Source: Candidatus Rhodoblastus alkanivorans
Lineage (GTDB): Bacteria; Pseudomonadota; Alphaproteobacteria; Rhizobiales; Beijerinckiaceae
Direction of reading: 5' to 3'
DNA length: 64,000 nt
NCBI RefSeq assembly: GCF_022760755.1
Contig: NZ_JAIVFP010000001.1
Coordinates: 2,150,001 to 2,214,000 of the forward strand
The translations under genes and the position numbers were made by a program. The notes beneath the pieces were generated by a model. It had not been told where the DNA came from and ran no database searches. It was given only the letters and a program-made list of their open reading frames with translations. The first letter of the stretch is position 1. Every line of letters starts with the position of its first letter. This document shows, one piece after another, positions 56,131 to 64,000 of the stretch.

Positions 56131-58461
56131 GTGCCGAAAAAACCCGCTCCCATCCCCAGCCGCGAGGATATTCTCGCCTTCATCGCCCGCGAGCGCGCTG
56201 CGGCGGCGGAGGCGGGAGCGGCGATTCCCGAAAAGATCGGCAAGCGCGAAATCGCCCGCGCCTTCGGCATTCGCGGCGACGACAAGATTCTGCTGAAGAA
56301 AATTTTGAAAGAGCTGGAGATCGAGGGCGAAATCAAACGCTCGCGCAAAGGCCTGCACGAGAAAGGTGCCCTGCCGCAGATCGTGCTCGCCGACATCATT
56401 TCCCGCGACCGCGACGGCGACCTCATCGCCACGCCCGCCGAATGGGAGGAGGAGCTCGGTCCCACGCCGCGCATCGTGATTTTTTCGCCGAAGAAGCCGC
56501 GATTTGGCGCGCGTCCGGGCGCCCCGGCCGCGGGGATCGGCGATCGCGCCCTGGTTCGCGTCACGCCGACGCACGAAACCGGCGGGCCGGCCTATTCCGG
56601 CCGAGTGGTCAAGCTATTGTCGCGCGCGGCCAAGCGCGTGCTGGGGATTTTCCGCGACGACCCGCGCGGCGGCGGCGGGCGCATCGTTCCGGTGGACAAG
56701 AAGCTGCGCGACAAGGAATTCCGCGTCGCCGAGGCCGATCGCGGCGAGGCGCGCGACGGCGATCTCGTCAGCGTCGAAACGCTTTCGCGTGGGCGGCTCG
56801 GCCTGCCCGTGGCCAAAGTGCGCGAGCGGCTGGGCTCGATGAACAGCGAAAAGGCGATCAGTCTCATCGCCATCAACGTCCATGGCATCCCGGACATTTT
56901 CCGGCCGGAGACGCTGGAGGCCAGCGAACACGCCAGGCCGGCGCGGATGGAGGCGGAGGGTTTTCGCCGCGAGGACTGGCGCTCGCTGCCGCTCGTCACC
57001 ATCGATCCGCCCGACGCCAAGGATCATGACGACGCCGTCCACGCCGCGCCCGACGACGCCCCGGACAATCCGGAAGGTTTTATCGTCACCGTCGCCATCG
57101 CCGATGTGAGCTGGTATGTCCGGTCGACGAGCGCGCTCGACCGCGAGGCGCTTGATCGCGGCAATTCGGTCTATTTTCCCGACCGCGTCGTGCCCATGCT
57201 GCCCGAGCGCATCTCGAACGACCTTTGCTCCCTGCGCCAGGGCGAGGACCGGCCCGCATTGGCGTGCCGGATGCGGATCGGCAAGGATGGCCACAAGCTC
57301 GATCACAGCTTTCATCGCGTGATGATGCGCTCGGCCGCAAAGCTTTCCTACCAACAGGCGCAGGACGCCATCGACGGGCGCCCGGACGAGACGACGAGGC
57401 CATTGCTCGACGAGGCGCTGCGGCCGTTGTGGCGCGCGCATGAGGCGACGAGGATCGCGCGCGAAAAACGCTCGCCGCTCGATCTCGACCTGCCCGAGCG
57501 CAAGATTTTGCTGAAGCCCGACGGAACGGTGGACCGGGTTCTGACGCCGCCAAGGCTCGACGCCCATAAATTGATCGAGGAATTCATGATCCTCGCCAAT
57601 GTCTCGGCCGCCGAGACGCTGGAGGCGGAGAAGTCGCATCTGATCTACCGCGCCCATGACGAGCCTTCGCTCGAAAAGCTCAACGCGCTCTCGGAATTTC
57701 TCGCCACCATCGGCATCAAGCTGGCCAAGGGCCAGGTTCTGAAGCCCATGCAGTTCAACGCCATTCTCGCCAAGGTGCGCGGGACGGAGCACGAAAACGT
57801 CGTCAACGAGATCGTGCTGCGCACCCAGGCCCAGGCCGAATACGTCGCGGAAAATTACGGCCATTTCGGCCTGCATCTGCGCCGTTACGCCCATTTCACC
57901 TCGCCGATCCGGCGCTATGCCGATCTCATCGTGCATCGCGCTTTGGTGCGGGCGCTCGATCTCGGCCCCGGCGGCCTGCCCGAAATGGGCCGGGAACATC
58001 TCGCCGAAATCGCCGCGCGCATTTCGGCCGCCGAGCGCCGCGCCATGGCCGCCGAGCGCGAGACCACCGACCGGTTGATCGCGGTTTTTCTCGCCGACAA
58101 GATCGGCGCGAGCTTCGAGGGCCGCATCGCCGGCGTCACGCCCTCCGGCCTGTTCGTGAAGCTCGCCGATACCGGCGCCGACGGCTTCGTGCCGGCGTCC
58201 ACCCTGGGGAACGATTTCTTCCGTTTCGAAGCGGCTCATCTGGCGCTGATCGGCTCGCGTTCCGGCGAAACCTTTCAACTCGGCGACGCGGTGACGGTGC
58301 GCCTCGTCGAGGCCGCGCCCTTCGCTGGGGCCCTGCGCTTCGAAATGCTGAGCGAGGGCAAGCCCCGGATCGGCCGCGCCACCGCGATCAAATCCAAGGT
58401 TTCGCGCGCGCGAACCGTGAAACCTTCCGCGAAGGCCTCGCGGCGGAGGGCGCCGGCATGA
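56131..58461 (+). CDS. rnr: Ribonuclease R
   Basis: About 776 residues. A likely GTG (56131) or TTG (56125) start lies before PKKPAPIPSREDILAFI; upstream in-frame ATG overlaps rfbD. The N-terminal winged helix and cold-shock part is followed by the RNB domain with TIDPPDAKDHDDAV metal-binding aspartates and YAHFTSPIRRYADLIVHRAL, then an S1 domain (GASFEGRIAGVTPSGLFVKL) and a basic tail (KSKVSRARTVKPSAKAS). It degrades structured RNA processively 3'-5'. Overlaps DUF983 by four bases. Confidence 0.94.
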   Translation: MPKKPAPIPSREDILAFIARERAAAAEAGAAIPEKIGKREIARAFGIRGDDKILLKKILKELEIEGEIKRSRKGLHEKGALPQIVLADIISRDRDGDLIATPAEWEEELGPTPRIVIFSPKKPRFGARPGAPAAGIGDRALVRVTPTHETGGPAYSGRVVKLLSRAAKRVLGIFRDDPRGGGGRIVPVDKKLRDKEFRVAEADRGEARDGDLVSVETLSRGRLGLPVAKVRERLGSMNSEKAISLIAINVHGIPDIFRPETLEASEHARPARMEAEGFRREDWRSLPLVTIDPPDAKDHDDAVHAAPDDAPDNPEGFIVTVAIADVSWYVRSTSALDREALDRGNSVYFPDRVVPMLPERISNDLCSLRQGEDRPALACRMRIGKDGHKLDHSFHRVMMRSAAKLSYQQAQDAIDGRPDETTRPLLDEALRPLWRAHEATRIAREKRSPLDLDLPERKILLKPDGTVDRVLTPPRLDAHKLIEEFMILANVSAAETLEAEKSHLIYRAHDEPSLEKLNALSEFLATIGIKLAKGQVLKPMQFNAILAKVRGTEHENVVNEIVLRTQAQAEYVAENYGHFGLHLRRYAHFTSPIRRYADLIVHRALVRALDLGPGGLPEMGREHLAEIAARISAAERRAMAAERETTDRLIAVFLADKIGASFEGRIAGVTPSGLFVKLADTGADGFVPASTLGNDFFRFEAAHLALIGSRSGETFQLGDAVTVRLVEAAPFAGALRFEMLSEGKPRIGRATAIKSKVSRARTVKPSAKASRRRAPA

Positions 58462-58898
58462 GCGCGCCGCCCGCCGATCTCGTGCTGCCCGTGCGCCCCG
58501 TCTGGCCCGCGCTCAGGGACGGCCTGCGCGGCCTGTGCCCCGCCTGTGGCAAGGGGCGGATCTTTTACGCCTACCTCAAGGTCAACGACCTTTGCCCGCA
58601 TTGCGGGGAGGAGCTTTTCCACCAGCGCGCCGACGACATGCCGCCCTATGTCACCATGGTCATCACCGGCCATTTCGTGGTGGCGGGGATCATTCTCGGG
58701 CAGGACATTTTCCCCGATATGCCCGACTGGCCGCAGATGATCGTCTGGCCGCTGGTCGCCCTGGGCTTGAGCCTGTGGCTGCTGCCAAAAGTGAAAGGCG
58801 CGCTGATCGCCTATCAATGGGCTTTGCGCATGCACGGTTTCGGGCCGGAGGTCGACGATGACCGCGGCTTCGCCGGGGACGGCTCGTGGCCGCCGTGA
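58458..58898 (+). CDS. DUF983 membrane protein
   Basis: 146 residues. Two zinc-knuckle-like pairs, LRGLCPACGKGRIF and NDLCPHCGEELF, precede two hydrophobic helices (VTMVITGHFVVAGIILG; MIVWPLVALGLSLWLLP). This DUF983 architecture is common in alphaproteobacteria and associates with cytochrome oxidase genes elsewhere; function unknown. Its start overlaps the rnr stop (ATGA). Confidence 0.9.
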   Translation: MSAPPADLVLPVRPVWPALRDGLRGLCPACGKGRIFYAYLKVNDLCPHCGEELFHQRADDMPPYVTMVITGHFVVAGIILGQDIFPDMPDWPQMIVWPLVALGLSLWLLPKVKGALIAYQWALRMHGFGPEVDDDRGFAGDGSWPP

Positions 58899-59587
58899 AG
58901 TCGCGGCCCGCGCGACCGCGCAATGCGGCGGCCTTGATCCTGATCGATGGCATGGGCCGCAAAAATCCCAAGATCCTGCTCGGCCGGCGCCATGCCGGGC
59001 TGAAGTTCATGCCGGATAAGTTCGTTTTTCCCGGGGGACGGCTGGAGCCGGGCGATCGCAGCATGAATATCGCCGGGCCGCTCGACCCGCGCGTGGAGGC
59101 GCGGCTGCTCAAGGGCCGCGCCGGTCAGGACCCGATCTTCGCCCGCGCCCTCGCTCTGGCCGCCATTCGCGAGACTTTTGAGGAAACCGGCCATGTAGTG
59201 GGCTTAAGCGATTATGGCGGGCCGGAAAGGCCGCCCGCCGCCTGGCGCCCCTATGCCTGCCATCGGTGCATGCCCGATTTGCAGGCGCTTCATTTCATCG
59301 CGCGTGCGATCACCCCGCCATTCCTGCCCAAGCGTTACGACACCCGATTTTTTGCCGCGGACTTCGGCGCGGTGGCGGCGACGCTCGAAGGCGTCGCCCA
59401 TGAGGACGCGGAACTCGTGGAACTGGTGTGGGCGCCCCTCGACGGGACGGAAAAGCTCGATCTGCCGGGCGTCACCCGCCGCGTGCTCGGCGAATTGCGC
59501 GCCCGGCTCGACGCCGGCATGAGCCCTTTCCTGCCGGCCCCCTTTTTTCATTTCAGCCGGGGGAAATGGCGGCGGGACGAGCTTTGA
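58886..59587 (+). CDS. NUDIX hydrolase
   Basis: 233 residues, GTG start at 58886 overlapping DUF983 by 13 bp. The Nudix box is split: GGRLEPGD at one side and AIRETFEETGHVVG at the other, separated by a ~45-residue insertion, as in NUDT19/RP2-like CoA-diphosphatases. Probably hydrolyses a CoA or nucleotide diphosphate; substrate not determined. A hairpin terminator follows. Confidence 0.88.
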   Translation: MAAVKSRPARPRNAAALILIDGMGRKNPKILLGRRHAGLKFMPDKFVFPGGRLEPGDRSMNIAGPLDPRVEARLLKGRAGQDPIFARALALAAIRETFEETGHVVGLSDYGGPERPPAAWRPYACHRCMPDLQALHFIARAITPPFLPKRYDTRFFAADFGAVAATLEGVAHEDAELVELVWAPLDGTEKLDLPGVTRRVLGELRARLDAGMSPFLPAPFFHFSRGKWRRDEL

Positions 59588-59599
59588 GGCGATCAAAAC

Positions 59600-59630
59600 A
59601 AAAGCCGCCCGAAACGAGCGGCTTTCATCA
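59600..59630 (+). terminator. Hairpin terminator after the NUDIX gene
   Basis: Stem AAAGCCGC (59601-59608) / GCGGCTTT (59618-59625) with a nine-base loop, 13 bp after the stop. Confidence 0.75.
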
Positions 59631-59715
59631 GTCCTGGTCGAAGGGCGTCGCCGCCCGTTACGCTTACGCAACCAACACGCGGCTTACCCTTCGAGCCGCC
59701 TGAGCGGTCTGGTTC

Positions 59716-60147
59716 TCACCAGTCCCACGGACCCCAGCCACGACGGCCCCAGCCGCCACGACGTCCGGGACCGTAATTGTTGCCCCAGCCGTTGCCCCAG
59801 CCGTCGCCGGTCATATCGGTGTCGCCGCCCATGTTGAAGTTGAAGTTGCCACGGCCGTGACCCCGGCCATAGCCGCGCCCATAGCCATAACCGCGACCAT
59901 AATAATCGTCATAATAGCGATCATTATAGCCGTAGGGGCCGTAGCCATATTGCGGCGGATAATAGCCATAGGGGCCATAGCCCGGAGGCGGCGGCGGCGG
60001 CGGATAGGCCGGCGGCGCGGCGGCAGGCTGTTGGGCGGCGGGCTGCTGGGCCGCCGGCGCGGGGGTCTGCGCGTTTTCGGCCAGAGCGACGCCGGCAAGC
60101 ATGCTCAATCCGGCTGCCAAAGCAGCCGTCCTAACCAAATTTTTCAT
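59716..60147 (-). CDS. Exported Gly/Tyr/Pro-rich protein (sulfur-globule-protein-like)
   Basis: 143 residues. Signal peptide MKNLVRTAALAAGLSMLAGV ends near ALAE. A Pro/Ala/Gln region (AAQQPAAQQPAAAPP), a Tyr/Gly/Pro repeat region (GYGPYGYYPPQYGYGPYGYN), a Gly/Arg/Tyr block and a Trp/Gly/Asn-rich C-terminus (GDGWGNGWGNNYGPGRR) follow. Composition matches sulfur-globule/CV-type and related envelope proteins. Role unknown. Confidence 0.7.
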   Translation of the reverse strand: MKNLVRTAALAAGLSMLAGVALAENAQTPAPAAQQPAAQQPAAAPPAYPPPPPPPGYGPYGYYPPQYGYGPYGYNDRYYDDYYGRGYGYGRGYGRGHGRGNFNFNMGGDTDMTGDGWGNGWGNNYGPGRRGGWGRRGWGPWDW

Positions 60148-60385
60148 GAAACCCTCCCGGTTTCGACTATTGGCGCCAGCTGGAGCTTGGCGCCCCTTGC
60201 ACTGGGTTATTGGGATTTACGCTAAGTTTTGCGACCAATGGTCGCCGCATTCCGTTTGCAATAATATGAATATATGAATATTTGTCAATGATCCAAATCA
60301 AAAAAACGCATCGCTGAAACTCGGCTTATTTTTTCGGCCTTTTGATTATGGTTTTGGCGGCCGGCAGGGACCGGAGCAACCCTGC
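60148..60385. other. 238-bp divergent intergenic region
   Basis: Unusually AT-rich for the window around 60258-60302, with repeated ATATGAAT and an A7 run. It is likely to hold the promoters of the divergent Gly/Tyr protein and MFS transporter genes. No specific site can be assigned. Confidence 0.4.
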
Positions 60386-61663
60386 ATGTCGAGAATTTGC
60401 ATCCTGCCGCCTTTTCGGGCAGCGCGCAAGGCCGCGCGGCGCGGAAGCGAGCGACTTTCGCCCGACATGAAAAATGGCCTAAAGACCGGCATGTTCTCCG
60501 CCTTCGATTCGAAAACCCGCAGGGCCCTGGCCGCATCGATCTCATGCATCTCCATTGTCGGCATCGGCCTTTCCCTGGTCATTCCGCTGCTCGCGCTGCG
60601 CTTGGAGGCCGCCGGCTTTCCGGCGCATGACAATGGGCTGCATATTGCCGTGAGCGGGCTTGCGACCCTCGTCGGCGCGCCGCTGACGCCCGCGCTGGCG
60701 CGCGTTTTTGGCGTACGCCCTTTGCTTTTCGCGGCCATCGCGCTCGGCGCGGTCGCGCTTCTGGGCTTCGCCTTTTGCGACGATTATCGCATCTGGCTCG
60801 CGATAAGGGCTGTTTTCGGCCTGTCGCTCACGGTGATTTTCGTAGTCAGCGAATATTGGATCAGCGCCGCCGCGCCGCCCGCGCAGCGCGGCATGGCGCT
60901 GGGTCTTTACGCGACGGTGCTGGCGGTCGGCTTCGCCATCGGCCCCGCTCTTCTGAGCCTGACGGGGGCGAAGGGGCTGTTGCCCTTTCTCGTCGCGGCA
61001 GGTCTCGTCGCCGCCGCCGCCGTTCCGGTCGCCCTCGCGGGCGCCGAGGGCGCGGTGAAGATGGAGGGCCCGGGCTGGCCGAATTTGCGCGCGATTTTCA
61101 CCGCGGCGCCGCTCGCGCTCGCCGCCGGCCTGCTTTACGGCGCCTTCGAGACCGGGCTCAACGGCCTGCTGCCGGTCTTCGGCCTGCGCGCGGGCTTTCC
61201 CCCGGCCTGGGCGACCTTTCAACTCACCCTCGTCGCCTTCGGCAATGTGGTTTTTCCGGTCCCCATCGGCATGATCGCCGACCGGACGCGGAAAAGCCGG
61301 CTGCTCGGCGTTCTCGCCCTGTGCGGTTTCGCCGGAGCGCTCGCCCTGCCGGGCTTCGCCGCCGACCGGACCGCCTATGGAATCGCATTGTTCGTCTGGG
61401 GCGGGATAGTCGGCGGGCTCTATACCGTCGGCCTCGCCATCCTGGCCGAGAAATTCCAGGGTGCGCGGCTCGGCGCCGCCAACGCCGCCTATATCATGAT
61501 GTATTCGCTCGGCATGATCGTCGGGCCGCCGGCGCTCGGCGTCGGCCTCGATCTGGCGTCGCCGCGCGGCCTGTTCGACGCCCTCGCTCTGATGTTCATG
61601 GCCTATCTGGCTTTGGTTGTCGTTCTGACCGGGCCGTTTCGTCTTCAGCCCCGCCCCCGATAG
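60386..61663 (+). CDS. MFS transporter (sugar/drug efflux-like)
   Basis: Up to 425 residues; ATG 60386 has GGAG at eight bases, while ATG 60467 and 60491 start closer to the first helix. Twelve hydrophobic segments are visible, with the MFS loop motif weak ([14 protein letters not shown]) and a second-half [34 protein letters not shown] resembles the YcaD/CynX-like group. Substrate unknown. Its last 19 bp overlap the end of the convergent queF gene. Confidence 0.85.
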   Translation: MSRICILPPFRAARKAARRGSERLSPDMKNGLKTGMFSAFDSKTRRALAASISCISIVGIGLSLVIPLLALRLEAAGFPAHDNGLHIAVSGLATLVGAPLTPALARVFGVRPLLFAAIALGAVALLGFAFCDDYRIWLAIRAVFGLSLTVIFVVSEYWISAAAPPAQRGMALGLYATVLAVGFAIGPALLSLTGAKGLLPFLVAAGLVAAAAVPVALAGAEGAVKMEGPGWPNLRAIFTAAPLALAAGLLYGAFETGLNGLLPVFGLRAGFPPAWATFQLTLVAFGNVVFPVPIGMIADRTRKSRLLGVLALCGFAGALALPGFAADRTAYGIALFVWGGIVGGLYTVGLAILAEKFQGARLGAANAAYIMMYSLGMIVGPPALGVGLDLASPRGLFDALALMFMAYLALVVVLTGPFRLQPRPR

Positions 61664-62106
61664 GGCGGGACGCCCTGATCGGGCAGCCACAGACCCTTTG
61701 GCGGTTCGCCGGTCTGCCAGAATACGTCGATCGGCATGCCGCCGCGCGGATACCAATAGCCGCCGATGCGCAGCCAGCGCGGTTCAAGCGCCGCAGCGAG
61801 ATCCTTGGCGATGCGGATGGTGCAGGCTTCGTGAAAGGCGCCATGGTTACGAAACGAGGTGAGATAAAGCTTAAACGACTTTGATTCAACAAGAAATTTG
61901 TCAGGAACGTAATCTATCACGAGATGGGCGAAATCGGGCTGGCCGGTGACCGGGCACAGCGAAGTGAATTCGGGCTGGGTGAAGCGCGCGACATAATCCA
62001 CATCCGGATGTGGATTGGGCACGCGGTCGAGCACCGCCTCGTCCGGGCTTTGCGGAGTTTTGGCCTGCGCGCCGAGGAGGCCCGCGCCGTCGTGGGTCTT
62101 GACCAT
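61645..62106 (-). CDS. queF: NADPH-dependent 7-cyano-7-deazaguanine reductase (unimodular QueF)
   Basis: 153 residues from ATG 62106, AAGGA at seven bases; an in-frame ATG at 62154 is less likely. The active Cys lies in [20 protein letters not shown], followed by the Asp in that block and the Glu/His of [13 protein letters not shown]. It reduces preQ0 to preQ1, for queuosine in tRNA. Other que genes are not in the window. Confidence 0.93.
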   Translation of the reverse strand: MVKTHDGAGLLGAQAKTPQSPDEAVLDRVPNPHPDVDYVARFTQPEFTSLCPVTGQPDFAHLVIDYVPDKFLVESKSFKLYLTSFRNHGAFHEACTIRIAKDLAAALEPRWLRIGGYWYPRGGMPIDVFWQTGEPPKGLWLPDQGVPPYRGRG

Positions 62107-62251
62107 GAGAAAATCCTTTCGGTCGGATTTAAGCGCGATGAAAGTGTGGAGCAATGACGCGGCGGACAGAAATCGGGCGCGAAAGCTTTGCTGCGGCCAT
62201 GGACCATCTTTTTAATTTCACCCAACGGGCGTAGAAGGCCCGCGTTCGTGA

Positions 62252-63562
<1,311 letters not shown>

Positions 63563-63565
63563 GTC

Positions 63566-64000
63566 TTGCCCGTACACAAGATTCTCGTCGCCACCATTTT
63601 TCTCGCGACTTATGGCGGCGTCGCCCTCGGGCGGTTGCCGTTCACCCGGCTCGACCGCGCGGGGATTGCGCTGGTCGGCGCCGCGGCGATGATCGTTTGC
63701 GGCGCCGTCACGACCGAAGAGGCGTTCAAATCCATCGACCTCGGGGCGCTCGCCCTGCTTTTCGGCATGATGGCGATCGTCGCCGAACTGGAGCTTGCCG
63801 GCTTCTTCCGCGCCGCGAGCCTGTTCGCCGCCCGCCGCGCCCATTCGCAATGGGCGCTGCTCGCCGGCACAGTGGCGGTCACGGGCGTGTTTTCAGCCTT
63901 TCTGGTCAATGACGCGGTGTGCCTGGTCATGGCCCCGCTGATCCTGCGCGCGACCCGGGCGCTTCGACTCGATCCGAAACCCTATTTGCTCGGTGTGGCG
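63566..64000 (+). CDS. ArsB/NhaD-like (SLC13/CitM) permease, 3'-truncated by the window
   Basis: Frame runs from TTG 63566 to the end, 145 residues with several helices. KILVATIFLATYGGVALGRL, IALVGAAAMIVCGAVTTEEA, LGALALLFGMMAIVAELELA and FSAFLVNDAVCLVMAPLIL match the ion-transporter (IT) superfamily of ArsB-, NhaD- or citrate-type carriers. The start is three bases after the enolase stop and lacks an ATG. Substrate cannot be told from this part. Confidence 0.7.
   Translation, partial: MPVHKILVATIFLATYGGVALGRLPFTRLDRAGIALVGAAAMIVCGAVTTEEAFKSIDLGALALLFGMMAIVAELELAGFFRAASLFAARRAHSQWALLAGTVAVTGVFSAFLVNDAVCLVMAPLILRATRALRLDPKPYLLGVA

Overview
The window is GC-rich bacterial chromosome from an alphaproteobacterium, most likely Hyphomicrobiales (Rhizobiales). 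Several gene orders support this: nrdR-ribD-ribE followed by ribH-nusB-thiL-hppA; bamE divergent from a CBP3-type cytochrome bc1 chaperone, then DUF177-plsX-fabH-ihfA-merR; a K+-independent H+-pyrophosphatase; an intracellular PHB depolymerase; and a Rhizobiales-type 43-bp palindrome. A methylotroph-like relative (Methylocystaceae/Beijerinckiaceae) is a guess from the Gly/Tyr-rich exported proteins and PHB genes, not proven.

Layout. 1-7.6 kb is an accessory, partly AT-rich surface-glycan segment: a methyltransferase open to the left edge, a glycosyltransferase, an exported protein of unknown function, a nested insertion sequence (an IS5-family element inside an IS3-family IS2-group element) and a sulfotransferase-like gene. 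7.7-10.5 kb: FAD oxidoreductase, K+-channel-like protein, and a stand-alone, HD-degenerate CCA-enzyme-like protein. 10.5-16.5 kb: a minus-strand OMF-MFP-RND efflux operon. 16.8-27 kb: acetoacetate decarboxylase with a patatin, CNT nucleoside transporter, ChrA, a flavin-reductase-like protein, small and exported proteins including a Gly-rich protein with 51-bp repeats, and an MgtA-type ATPase. 27-35 kb: the riboflavin/nusB/thiL/hppA block. 35-41.6 kb: cbpA-cbpM, bamE, the CBP3 homologue and the lipid-synthesis block ending in merR. 41.7-43.2 kb: tRNA-Pro(GGG), then a small accessory pocket with two overlapping orphan genes and an IS110 remnant. 43.2-52.7 kb: an S30AE-cold-shock fusion, PEBP, PolX, a PAS-like/PRPP-synthetase fusion, a COG2187 kinase, a CYTH-like protein, the AmmeMemoRadiSam trio and MarC. 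52.6-56 kb: PHB depolymerase, then a scar where an IS21 istA fragment abuts a glucoamylase 3' remnant, then rfbD. 56-64 kb: RNase R, DUF983, NUDIX, an exported Gly/Tyr protein, an MFS transporter, QueF, enolase and a permease cut by the right edge.

Most of the window is dense core metabolism: flavin, thiamine-phosphate and PRPP supply, phospholipid and fatty-acid initiation, PPi-driven proton pumping, RNA decay, and envelope assembly and efflux. Mobile-element scars lie in three places: 4.15-6.43 kb, about 42.7 kb, and 53.9-54.8 kb. No rRNA, CRISPR array, integrase or complete prophage was seen. The least conventional items are the nested IS pair, the PAS-like/PRPP synthetase fusion, the HD-less CCA-like protein, the ribosome-hibernation/cold-shock fusion and the AmmeMemoRadiSam operon.
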